A DNA stretch of 28,744 bases, taken from JACVRX01 sp046726315 (GTDB lineage Bacteria > Actinomycetota > Actinomycetes > Jiangellales > Jiangellaceae). The DNA lies in NCBI GenBank assembly GCA_046726315.1, contig JBKPAG010000026.1:1-28744 (forward strand). Direction: 5' to 3'. Below, piece by piece: positions 8,416 to 16,485 of the stretch; position 1 is the stretch's first letter, and every line of letters starts with the position of its first letter. The translations under genes and the position numbers were made by a program. Below the pieces are notes generated by a model that ran no database searches, was not told the DNA's origin, and worked only from the letters and a program-made list of their open reading frames with translations.

Positions 8416-8871
8416 CGTCGATCTCCCCTAACTTGACCACCAGATGATCATCGAGCGGCCGCTCGCATGTTGTCGGCCAGCATCACCAACCCGCCGCTCC
8501 CAACTGGTACGGCTCACCAAGACCGGTAGGGCGAGCCACGCAGCAGTCGACGCTGGTCAGGCGGCCTGAGCGAACCCTTCCCGGACCTAGACGGCTCGTC
8601 GTCGCTGCCCCCTTGACTTGTTCGTGGCATGAAATGACGTCAATCGACACGTGTGCTGGTGGGGCTGGTGGGGGACGCGGTGGGGCATAGTCACACCCAT
8701 GGGGACAAGCTGCTCGCGCGCCGCCGCCCTCGCGTCCGCCAGCAGCGCGAGCGCGATGATCGAGTCGGATCAAGGCGTTAAACACCGTTGAGCGGCCATA
8801 TACCCTCTTGTCCTCGTTATTGTATCGATTGGGGATGCCGTGAAGCGCTCTGATCGTCGCCCCATTGACGC
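8416..8871. other. Non-coding interval with a 14-bp palindrome and the 40-nt repeat
   Basis: No convincing gene is seen. A perfect palindrome, CGAGCGGCCGCTCG, lies at 8452-8465, upstream of the membrane protein gene, and could be an operator. Copy B of the 40-nt repeat is at 8730-8769. The right-hand 100 bases are lower in GC, like the adjoining PQQ gene, suggesting a segment boundary near 8770. Confidence 0.4.
8730..8769. repeat. 40-nt dispersed repeat, copy B (intergenic relic of membrane protein gene)
   Basis: On the minus strand it encodes a diverged echo (S-D-SIIALALLADA) of the helix encoded at 8154-8193. No other part of that gene is recognisable around it, so this is a duplicated or recombined shard. 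Confidence 0.65.
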
Positions 8872-11118
8872 TCACGCGGCTCCACTCGATTCCTGTGTTG
8901 GCGCTGACTGTGAGCGGCGATTGCGTACCAGGGTCAATAGCCAAGCGATTACCGCCGCCACGAACATGGTAAGCAAGCTCACAGGGATGGACTGGCTGGC
9001 AATCCAGGCCACCCAAGTCGCGACGATGATCATGGTGGCCAACAGCGGATACCAAAGCCAATTCTTGCGCGCCAATCTAAAGATTAGCAAGGCTGTCAAC
9101 AAGAGGACCAACAAGACGCCGACGGTTCGAAGCGTCGGGGCCATTGACTGAGCCAGAAGGCCCGCGCCACTCTCAGGCAGAGCAAACGCGACGACCGAAT
9201 CGCCGATGTCGGTCCCCAGGCGGCCATGCCCCCCGGCGGCGATGACAACGAATTGCCGGCCGTTCTCCCCCAAGCGGTAGGACATTGGCGTCGCCTGACC
9301 GCCGGCCGGCAGCCGTCCTTTCCACACCTCCTTGCCGGTTTCCAGGTCGAAAGCCCGCAGATAGTTATCCATCGCCGCGCCGATGAACACGAGTCCGCCT
9401 TGTGTCACGATTGGCCCACCAAGGCTGGGAGTGCCCCATGTGATCGGGAGCGGAACGGGAGCGAGATCCCGGATAGTCCCCAGGGGAACTTCCCACTTCA
9501 CCTCGCCGGTGGCAGTGTCGACCGCCAGCAGCGTGCCCCAGGGCGGCTTGGTGCAGGGCAGGCCCAGCGGGGATAAGAGCCCGGGAACGCGGAACAGGCC
9601 GTAGGGCGTGCCCTGCATTTGGCTGATCGTGGCGTCGTCCGGCACGTCCGGCTTTCCAGCTTTCAGCGTCTCTCGCGGAATGAGGCCGGTGACCGAAGGC
9701 AGCCGGCTCATGTTGAGGATCACCCAACCCCGCTGCGGCTCAAATGCGACGCTCCCCCAATTCGTTCCGCCGATCACGCCTGGGTATTGGATCGTCCCTG
9801 CCAGGCTCGAAGGTGTGAAGATGCCGTCGTTGCGATAGCGCTCGATCAGTTTCCGGCATTGGCTCCGGTCCCAGGGGCTGAGCCCCCAAGCGTCATCGCT
9901 ACTGAGGGTGGTTGGCGCCAATGGCTGCGGCCTCGTGGGGAAAGGTTGTGTGGGCCAGCTTTGCTCGCCGGGCACGTCCGACTGGGGCACCGGCCGTTCT
10001 TTTACCGGGAAAATAGGTTCACCGGTTTCGCGGTGTAGGAGAAAGAGAAAGCCCATCTTGGTGGCCTGCACGACGGCAGGGATGTCCTTACCATCCTTCC
10101 GAACGGTGATTAGGCTGGGCTGTGCGGGCAGATCATAATCCCAGATGTTGTGGTGCACGATCTGATAATGCCAGACCAGCTTGCCGCTGGATCCGCGGAG
10201 CGCAACAACGGAGTCAGCGTAGGAATTGCTTCCAAGCCGCTCGCCGCCGTAGTAGTCCGGGCTGGGGCTGCTGGTGGGTACAAAGACGAGGTCTCGAGCG
10301 GCATCCACCGACAGTTGAGCCCAGACGTTGGCCGCACCGGTTCGTCGGGCGCTCTCGTACGCCCAGGTTTGGAATGCCGGGTCCGCAGGCTCGCGGGGGA
10401 TGGGGTCCCACAGCCACCGCAACGCTCCGGTGCGAGTGTCGAAGGCCCGCACAATGCCGCGCTCCAGCGTCGCGGCTCGATTATCCCCGATGGCGGAGCC
10501 AACGACGACCAGGTCGCCAATCACAACCGGTGGCGATGTAACACCATACTCTCGGGTGTTTGCCTGATAGGGGCCGAGATCGACGCCGCGTGACAAGTCA
10601 ACCTGCCCGGCCCGCCCAAAATCAGGGCACGGTGTTCCGTTTGCGGCGTCCAAAGCGATCAGCCGCGCGTCCACGGTGGCGACAAAGATCCGGCGCTCAC
10701 AAGCCCGCCCCTGGACGGCAGCAGCCGCGCGCCAGTAGGTCACGCCACGGTTGGCGAACTCACCTCGCTCGACCGTGGCGTCAACTCCGGGGTCATGTTT
10801 CCAGATCTCGGCGCCGGTCTCTGGGTTGAGCGCGATGACACGGCCATAGACCGTGGCGAGATACAGTACCCCGTCGACTAAAATGGGTGTGGCTTGAAAT
10901 GTAGTCTCGGGCCGGTCGTCTGACCCGTCAGAGAAGTCACCGGTGTGATATTCCCAGGCCTTCCTCAGATACGCAACGTTGTCGCGGTTGATCTGATTCA
11001 GCGGGGTGTACCTGGTGCCCTCCTGATTACGGCCGTATTGCGGCCAGTCCGCAATGCCACCGCTGGATAGGTCAATTCGACTGGTGGCCGTAGCATACCC
11101 AAAGATGATTTGCCCCAC
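8872..11118 (-). CDS. PQQ-dependent membrane quinoprotein dehydrogenase (glucose-dehydrogenase-like)
   Basis: An eight-bladed propeller that would oxidise a sugar or alcohol with pyrroloquinoline quinone and pass electrons to quinone, facing outward. Family features: ADWPQYGRNQEGTRYTPLNQ (23-42), repeated W-motifs such as LNPETGAEIWK (97-107), HHNIWDYDLPAQPSL (322-336, containing the Asp that acts as base in E. coli mGDH), QATKMG (351-356, equivalent Lys), GGTNWGSVAF (450-459) and AAGGHGRLGTDIGDSVVAFA (627-646). The usual five N-terminal helices of mGDH are absent. Instead three hydrophobic helices follow the propeller (about 663-681, 689-708 and 711-730). The frame stays open upstream of the GTG at 11118 to a stop at 11182-11184, encoding LYRYRYLVLGIFLAAI, so the true protein probably includes this helix; no ATG/GTG/TTG starts it. 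GC is visibly lower than in neighbours and no pqq genes are present. Confidence 0.8.
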   Translation of the reverse strand: MGQIIFGYATATSRIDLSSGGIADWPQYGRNQEGTRYTPLNQINRDNVAYLRKAWEYHTGDFSDGSDDRPETTFQATPILVDGVLYLATVYGRVIALNPETGAEIWKHDPGVDATVERGEFANRGVTYWRAAAAVQGRACERRIFVATVDARLIALDAANGTPCPDFGRAGQVDLSRGVDLGPYQANTREYGVTSPPVVIGDLVVVGSAIGDNRAATLERGIVRAFDTRTGALRWLWDPIPREPADPAFQTWAYESARRTGAANVWAQLSVDAARDLVFVPTSSPSPDYYGGERLGSNSYADSVVALRGSSGKLVWHYQIVHHNIWDYDLPAQPSLITVRKDGKDIPAVVQATKMGFLFLLHRETGEPIFPVKERPVPQSDVPGEQSWPTQPFPTRPQPLAPTTLSSDDAWGLSPWDRSQCRKLIERYRNDGIFTPSSLAGTIQYPGVIGGTNWGSVAFEPQRGWVILNMSRLPSVTGLIPRETLKAGKPDVPDDATISQMQGTPYGLFRVPGLLSPLGLPCTKPPWGTLLAVDTATGEVKWEVPLGTIRDLAPVPLPITWGTPSLGGPIVTQGGLVFIGAAMDNYLRAFDLETGKEVWKGRLPAGGQATPMSYRLGENGRQFVVIAAGGHGRLGTDIGDSVVAFALPESGAGLLAQSMAPTLRTVGVLLVLLLTALLIFRLARKNWLWYPLLATMIIVATWVAWIASQSIPVSLLTMFVAAVIAWLLTLVRNRRSQSAPTQESSGAA

Positions 11119-11250
11119 AATCGCTGCCAGGAAAATGCCGAGGACGAGATATCGATAGCGATACAGGGTCGTCCCATCTCCTCACGCTCTAGTGAACTGT
11201 TGGAAGTGAAATGCGTAAACTAACGCGGCGGGGGCATAGGCGCAGGTAGA

Positions 11251-11323
11251 GGCCACAGTGGTCATTGGCCCGCGTCATTTTTGATCCACGGGTTGTCGGT
11301 TCGAGCCCCACGGGGGCCCACCC
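11251..11323 (+). repeat. tRNA-3'-half-like direct repeat, left copy
   Basis: The element contains a T-arm-like segment (GTCGG, loop TTCGAGC, CCCAC) followed by GGGGGCCCACC, resembling the T-arm and acceptor end of an actinobacterial tRNA such as tRNA-Lys(CTT). It aligns over about 70 bases at roughly 80% identity with 15907-15976 in the same orientation. No matching 5' acceptor half exists, so it is not an intact tRNA. It lies between the PQQ gene and the GH3 gene. The remaining 11324-11550 shows no gene. Confidence 0.55.
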
Positions 11324-11550
11324 CTGGAAGGGATGTCGGCCTCGCTGATGCGGGCGCGAACCAGAAGCGAATCGTCAACGAACCATTGACTCGCCCGCGC
11401 TGTGCACGAGTGGCTCGAGCGCGTCGGCGCAGTCGGCGGTGATGATCGCCCGGTGATCCTCGAAACCCACAGCGCGCAGCCCGAGCCGACACACTGCGCT
11501 CGAACAGGCGAACACTTGCGTCCTCCCGAGGCGACGACGAGCCGCAGCCG

Positions 11551-13563
11551 CTAGTCCCGCGTGCGCAGGCCCCAGCCGTAAGGGAAGAGCGGGTCATAGT
11601 CCGCGTCGCCCACATTGATCGGCACCTGTGCCTCCGTGCGCGGCCAGGTCATCGGCAGCTGTCCGGTGAACGGACGCTGACCGAAGAGCACATCCGCGAC
11701 GCCCGAGCCCTCACTGCCCGGCAGCCACGACGCCACGAGCGCATCCATCTCGCCAAGCTGGTCGCTGAGCACCTGCGGGCGGCCGGAGACCACCAACACG
11801 ACGCACGTCTCGATCGCCTGGCACACCGTATCGATAACCGCCCGGTCGGCGGGCTGCAGCGACAGCGACTTCTCCTCCAGTTGCGCTGGGCTGCAGAAGC
11901 CACACTCCGGTCCACCCACGTCGCCGAACCCCTCGGCATATGGCGTCTCGCCGACCACCACGACGCCCACGTCCGCACCGGTCATCGGCGCCGAAGCGTC
12001 CTCGCTGAACGTCACCATTGCTTGTGGCGCCACCTCGCGGATGCCCTCGAGGATCGTCGTACCCGGAATGATGTCGCCGGATATTCCCTGCCAGGCGATC
12101 GTCCAGCCACCGGCCTGGTTGCCGATGTTGTCGGCGTTGCGGCCCGCGACGTAGACGTTGGCGTCCGATGCGAGCGGCAGCACGTTGCCCTCGTTCTTCA
12201 GCAACACCTGAGACTCGGCCACGGCCTGCCTGGCGATCGCACGGTGCGCCGCGCTGCCCACCTGGTCGATGTTGTCCGCCGAGGCGAACGGGTGCTCGAA
12301 GAGGCCGAGATCGAACTTGGCCTCGAGGATGCGGCTGACCGCGTCGTCGATACGTGCCTGGCTGACCCGTCCGGCGTTGACCTCAGCAAGCAGCAGCTGC
12401 TCGAACTGCTGGGCGCTGAAGGGCTCCATGAACATGTCGGTGCCGGCGTTCACTCCGACACGCACCTTGTATGGGGTGAGCCCGCCGAAGCCGGGGTTGG
12501 CCGGGTCAGGAATCTGGTGAATCCCCTCCCAGTCCGAGATGACGAAACCGTGGAAGTGGTACTGACCCTTGAGCACGTCGGTGATCAGCTCCTGGTGTGC
12601 GTGCATCTTGATCGGGTCACCCACCCCGTCTTCGATCCAGTCGACGCTGGAGAACGACGGCATGACGCTGCGCACGCCGTGCCGCCTGATCGCTGTTGTA
12701 TAGGGCGCCAAATCGATCTTCGCGAACTCGTCGCGACTCGTCACCGTGATGCCCTGGTCGATCGTGTAACGCTGCAGGTACCACGGCTGGCCCACATTGG
12801 CAGCGGCGGCCGCGTAGTCGTACTCGGTGTCGCCGTCACCCGCATAGTGCTTCGCGGTGGCCAAGACATGGTCGGCTGAGATCGGCGCCCGCCCATAACC
12901 CTGCAGGCCGTCAATGATCGTCTCCATGCGGGAGACCAGCGTCGGGTCCTCGCCGAAGCTCTCATACGTGCGGCCCCATCGCTCGTCTCGGGCGACACAA
13001 ACGCACGGCCCGAAGCTCCACGGGATTCCGGTGGCGCGTACTTCTTCCGCCGTGGCCTCCCCGACCTTCTTCACGAGGGCTGGGTCGCGGGTGGAGCCGA
13101 GGCCGATGTTGTGCGGGAAGACCGTGGCGCCGTGGACGTTGCCGTGACCGTGGACGGCGTCGATGCCGTAGATGATGGGGATGCCCAGGCGTGTGTTAAG
13201 CGCCTGGCTCTGGAACTCGTTGACCATCTCCACCCAAGCGGCAGGAGTGTTAGGCGTCGGCGTCGAGCCACCTCCGGACAGCACCGATCCCAGTCCCAAC
13301 TCGGCGATCACCTCTGGGTCATCGGCAACCGCGCCGCGCTCGGCCTGCGTCATCTGACCGATCTTCTCTTCCAGTGTCATCCGGCCGAGCAGGTCGGCGA
13401 CGCGCCGCTCGACCGCCATGCGTGGGTTGAGGTACAGAGGACCGGCGACGACGGCGGACGCATTGCCGGCTGTACTGGGACCAGCCGAAGTGGGAACGGT
13501 GGGCACCAACGACACGATCAGGACGCCGACTCCGATGGAAGCGGTGCGCGAACGGGATCCCAT
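11551..13563 (-). CDS. Secreted glycoside hydrolase family 3 beta-glucosidase
   Basis: GH3 enzymes release terminal beta-D-glucose (or related sugars) from oligosaccharides with retention. The ATG at 13563 is chosen because a perfect GGAGG lies five bases upstream; a GTG four codons earlier is also in frame. The 670-residue product opens with a signal peptide (basic MGSRSR, hydrophobic core, small-residue site near TSAGPSTA). Counting from the earlier GTG: barrel motifs MTLEEKIGQM (66-75), IDAVHGHGNV (138-147), RDERWGRTYESFGEDP (196-211), AKHYAGDG (241-248) and the nucleophile in FVISDWEG (D348). The C-terminal domain has VGETPYAEGFGD with probable acid/base E548 and the terminal FPYGWGL. It is complete and faces divergently away from the sialidase-fold gene, suggesting co-selected extracellular glycan breakdown. 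Confidence 0.9.
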   Translation of the reverse strand: MGSRSRTASIGVGVLIVSLVPTVPTSAGPSTAGNASAVVAGPLYLNPRMAVERRVADLLGRMTLEEKIGQMTQAERGAVADDPEVIAELGLGSVLSGGGSTPTPNTPAAWVEMVNEFQSQALNTRLGIPIIYGIDAVHGHGNVHGATVFPHNIGLGSTRDPALVKKVGEATAEEVRATGIPWSFGPCVCVARDERWGRTYESFGEDPTLVSRMETIIDGLQGYGRAPISADHVLATAKHYAGDGDTEYDYAAAAANVGQPWYLQRYTIDQGITVTSRDEFAKIDLAPYTTAIRRHGVRSVMPSFSSVDWIEDGVGDPIKMHAHQELITDVLKGQYHFHGFVISDWEGIHQIPDPANPGFGGLTPYKVRVGVNAGTDMFMEPFSAQQFEQLLLAEVNAGRVSQARIDDAVSRILEAKFDLGLFEHPFASADNIDQVGSAAHRAIARQAVAESQVLLKNEGNVLPLASDANVYVAGRNADNIGNQAGGWTIAWQGISGDIIPGTTILEGIREVAPQAMVTFSEDASAPMTGADVGVVVVGETPYAEGFGDVGGPECGFCSPAQLEEKSLSLQPADRAVIDTVCQAIETCVVLVVSGRPQVLSDQLGEMDALVASWLPGSEGSGVADVLFGQRPFTGQLPMTWPRTEAQVPINVGDADYDPLFPYGWGLRTRD

Positions 13564-14061
13564 GCTGTCCTCCACAGTGAGGCAATCGGGCAGTCGGTCG
13601 TATAAGCCGGCCGCTCTCGTTTCGCTCGGTTGATATCCTTCTCGTCACGGCTTGATAACGTCAAGATGACGACGGCATCCACGTCCTCAAACCAGACGGC
13701 CCAACGCCGACCAGTTCTAGGACGGGTCGCTCACCTTCCAGAAGGCCTGCACCCTCGACGTCAACGGAACCCACGCGCCGTCGCGATCCCTGGCAGAGAC
13801 ACCCGGCACGCGTTTACGAGTGACGCCCTGGATGCCGTGTGCGGAGTTGTCCGGTGCAGCGCGGTAACCGCCCGCTTCACTATGAGCGAAGACACCGTGA
13901 CCAGTCGGAGTGGGCTCTCGAGCGCCGCCGCGCCGCGCAATAGGGGCAGGGTGACACGCGCAGCGATCATCGCCCACAGAGTTGGCGTCGTGCCCTCGAT
14001 GGTTGTGGTTCTCGGGCTGTCCGACGAGAATCGTCACGCTCCTTGCGGGAGGGCGCGTGAG
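13564..14061. promoter_or_regulatory. Divergent intergenic region with possible operator
   Basis: About 500 bases separate the divergent GH3 and sialidase-fold genes. An inverted repeat CTTGA-TAACG-TCAAG lies at 13651-13665, about 90 bases upstream of GH3, and could be a regulator site. A frame open on the plus strand from 13630 runs into the sialidase-fold gene but its first 144 codons resemble no protein and lack coding character. Another frame around 13713-13859 reads DGSLTFQKACTLDVNGTHAP and may be a shard, unassigned. Confidence 0.3.
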
Positions 14062-15702
14062 ATGAGGAAGTTCGCAGCTGCTGTCGTGTTTGTACCAATT
14101 GTGCTGACCGCCAGTCCTGGCGTCGCGAGTACGAATTCACTTTGGGGGACGGACGTCTCGGTCCCAAAGAACATAGTGGTAAGCCAGCCGGTGGAGGGCG
14201 GCGGTTACCCGGTGCCGCCGGGTCAGACCGCCCCGGATCCGGGCACCTGCCGGGCGGGGCTGTATAACTCGAACTTCTCGGAGTCCTGGATCGCGGTCAA
14301 ACCCGGCACAGAGGACCTCGTCGGCACGTCGAAGTTCTTCTTCGAGAAGTTCTCCACGTTCTACGACTTCCACCTCGGCTCGTTCACCATCCGGGACGGC
14401 ACCCCAGTTGCCGCAAATCAGGTGCAGGGTTACGACTGCGTCTCCACCGGCACCCAGGAGATGCCCCCGAGTTGGACCAACAACACCGACCCGAATGTCG
14501 ACTTCGACACACAGGGCCGTGCCTACCAGGTGACGTTGCCGTTCAACGCGTTCTGGGCGAATCTGCACCCGAATTCGAACATCGCCATCTCGTACAGCGA
14601 CGACCTCGGGCGGCACTGGGTCACCGGCAACGGCGGCGAGCCCCTCGAGCATGTCCCGAATTGGTCCAGCCTGAGCTTGGGGTTCGTCGAGGACAAGCAG
14701 TGGGTGGCGGTCAACCACATCCCGGGCAACCGCTACCAGGACCACGTGTACGCCGCGTGGGCGATCTACAACGGCAGCACCACCAAGATCCGGGTCGCGG
14801 TCTCGCGTGATCGCGGGCAGACCTTCTCCAAGGCGGTCACGATCACCAAGCCGAACCAGACCGGGCCGACCAACGAGTTCGTCTACCCGGCGGTGGACGC
14901 GGCCGGCAACGTGTACGTGTCGATCGCGTCCGATCACCCGAGCCCGGACCGCAAGACCATCTACGTCGCACGGTCCAGCGACGACGGCGTGACCTGGTCG
15001 CAGTTCATGCCGGTTGCGCAGGCTACGGCGATGCCCGGATGCTGCCTGCCCAACACGACGTTCCGCGACGGCATCCTGGAGCACTTCACGGCCAGCCCGG
15101 ACTACCCCGGCCACCTCTACCTGGTGTGGGAGGACTGGGACGGCAGCCAATTCGACGTCAAGTTCACCCAGTCGGTCGACTTCGGCCGCACCTGGTCCAC
15201 GCCGATCATGGTCAACGACAACGCGAATCCGACGGCGTCGGATCAGTTCCAGCCCCAGGTGGCGGCTGGCCCGGGCGGAGCGGTCGCGGTCAACTTCTAC
15301 GACCGCCGTGCACCCTGCCCGGACGATCCGAGCATCCTGCCCGAGGACGTCGGCCGGACGAACTTCTGCATCGACGTGTCGTTGCAGGCGTTCAAGGATG
15401 GCGGGAATGGCGCGGCGCGGGTTGGCGGCAACGTACGTGTGTCGGAGTTCACCTGGGATCCGGAGCAGCCAGGTCAGACGATCGACGGCATTGACCAGAT
15501 GGCCTGCGCTGCGCACAGCGACCCGTGCATGATCCGCTCCTTCATCGGGGACTATTTCGGCCTGGCGATCTCTGAGCAGAACGTCTACACGCTTGCCGTC
15601 TCAACCGCCTACCCCTCCGACGTCATTGCCGATGACGGCGGCCCGGTCTACTACCAGCAGCAGGTACTGCAGACGGTCTCGCGCGCAACCCTGGGCATCT
15701 AG
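14062..15702 (+). CDS. Secreted sialidase-fold (BNR/Asp-box) protein
   Basis: The ATG at 14062 has a GGGAGGG ribosome site and opens a clear signal peptide (MRKFAAAVVFVPIVLTASPG, cleavage after VAS). The 546-residue protein carries four Asp boxes (S-x-D-x-G-x-x-W/F): SYSDDLGRHW (177-186), SRDRGQTF (from 248), SSDDGVTW (from 305) and SVDFGRTW (from 371). These mark a six-bladed sialidase-type propeller. Several cysteines (CCLPN, CPDD, FCID, CAAHSDPC) suggest disulfides outside the cell. The sialidase arginine triad and FRIP motif are not obvious, so true sialidase activity is doubtful; many such proteins bind or cleave other glycans. It ends 205 bases before the right tRNA-like repeat. Confidence 0.75.
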   Translation: MRKFAAAVVFVPIVLTASPGVASTNSLWGTDVSVPKNIVVSQPVEGGGYPVPPGQTAPDPGTCRAGLYNSNFSESWIAVKPGTEDLVGTSKFFFEKFSTFYDFHLGSFTIRDGTPVAANQVQGYDCVSTGTQEMPPSWTNNTDPNVDFDTQGRAYQVTLPFNAFWANLHPNSNIAISYSDDLGRHWVTGNGGEPLEHVPNWSSLSLGFVEDKQWVAVNHIPGNRYQDHVYAAWAIYNGSTTKIRVAVSRDRGQTFSKAVTITKPNQTGPTNEFVYPAVDAAGNVYVSIASDHPSPDRKTIYVARSSDDGVTWSQFMPVAQATAMPGCCLPNTTFRDGILEHFTASPDYPGHLYLVWEDWDGSQFDVKFTQSVDFGRTWSTPIMVNDNANPTASDQFQPQVAAGPGGAVAVNFYDRRAPCPDDPSILPEDVGRTNFCIDVSLQAFKDGGNGAARVGGNVRVSEFTWDPEQPGQTIDGIDQMACAAHSDPCMIRSFIGDYFGLAISEQNVYTLAVSTAYPSDVIADDGGPVYYQQQVLQTVSRATLGI

Positions 15703-16092
15703 GACATTCGAGCTGACCATCAGTGGGGCTCGTTCCCAGCGAGCTGCGACGACGGCGTAGAAGTGGGCGGCCGCCTCGAATTCGACGGGCCGGTGCCCAC
15801 GGCGTCGACAGCAGCGCTACCCGACGACGCTGCCCGAGACGTGCCTATGCGGAAACCGTGGCCACCTGTTGGCGGTACGGCGGCGGGTCAGACGGTTTCG
15901 GCATTGGCCCTGCGTGGTCATTTGGCCCGCGTCTCTAATCCGCGCGTTGTGGGTTTGAGCCCCACGGGCCCACCCTCTGACGTGGTGTCGCCGGTCGAGC
16001 CTGTAGGTCACGATGGCGTGTCAATCTTGGCGATGCGGGTTCGTAGTTGGGCGATGGGCGCGAAGTGCCCGCCGGTTGCGAGGAGGATCGCG
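15703..16092. other. Gene-free interval containing the right tRNA-like repeat
   Basis: No gene is supported. Frames here run through into the DGPF gene but show no family features before its Shine-Dalgarno site (AGGAGG at 16081). Confidence 0.4.
15907..15976 (+). repeat. tRNA-3'-half-like direct repeat, right copy
   Basis: Contains a perfect five-pair T-stem (GTGGG/CCCAC) around a TTTGAGC loop, an anticodon-arm-like segment CGCGT-CTCTAAT-CCGCG with four of five pairs, and a GGGCCCACC end. It aligns with 11251-11323. The 5' acceptor strand expected for a tRNA (a GGGCCC-type complement about 70 bases upstream) is absent, so it is a tRNA-derived or tRNA-mimicking element, not a gene. Confidence 0.55.
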
Positions 16093-16482
16093 ATGAGCCT
16101 GTACCTGTTGTCCGTCCGTAGCGTCGAGGGCGAGGTTCGCGAACCGATGAGCGCCGAGTCCTTCACGCAGGTCGGCATCCTGGAGGAGGAGATGAAGTCG
16201 GCCGGCGCCTGGGTGTTCTCCGGCCGTTTGCACGAGCCCGACAGCGCCACCGTGGTGCGGGTGTCCGACGGGGAGGTGTTGACCACCGACGGGCCGTTCG
16301 TGGAGTCGAAGGAGCACTTGGGCGGCTTCTACATCATCGAGGCGGAGGATCTCGATGCCGCGCTGGGTTGGGCGTCGAAGGTCACCGCAGCCATCAAGGC
16401 GCCGATCGAGGTTCGTCCGTTCTGGAACGCCGAGCGCGCCGCGCGCGCCCGCGCGAGTCTGTTCGAGGAATCCGGGGCCTAA
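16093..16482 (+). CDS. DGPF/YCII-domain protein
   Basis: This 129-residue YCII-like protein has an alpha/beta ferredoxin-like fold and the family motif TTDGPFVESKEHLGGFYIIE (64-83), which includes the DGPF signature. Its biochemical role is unknown. The ATG at 16093 follows a perfect AGGAGG. Genes of this type are typically adjacent to ECF42 sigma factors, which control them, and such a sigma factor begins three bases after its stop, so the two are co-transcribed. It looks intact even though its partner is broken. Confidence 0.85.
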   Translation: MSLYLLSVRSVEGEVREPMSAESFTQVGILEEEMKSAGAWVFSGRLHEPDSATVVRVSDGEVLTTDGPFVESKEHLGGFYIIEAEDLDAALGWASKVTAAIKAPIEVRPFWNAERAARARASLFEESGA

Positions 16483-16485
16483 GGC

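Noticed and set aside
11881..12879. 332-codon frame antisense to the GH3 gene
   Set aside because: Low-complexity composition; the GH3 frame has all catalytic motifs.
13630..14061. A 144-codon N-terminal extension in frame with the sialidase-fold gene
   Set aside because: It has no recognisable sequence, and an internal ATG at 14062 with a ribosome site opens a clear signal peptide, so the extension is chance.
14137..15516. 459-codon frame antisense to the sialidase-fold gene
   Set aside because: Typical antisense shadow of G/C-biased codons; Val/Arg/Asp-rich with no domain pattern.
15907..15976. A functional suppressor tRNA (loop could be read with anticodon CTA)
   Set aside because: The acceptor stem has no 5' partner, one anticodon pair is mismatched, and the related copy at 11251 has a different loop. 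It is a degenerate element, not a tRNA gene.
16008..16080. Minus-strand segment reading GGHFAPIAQLRTRIAKIDTP as the end of a hydrolase
   Set aside because: The match is short and no upstream part of such a protein is found; likely chance.
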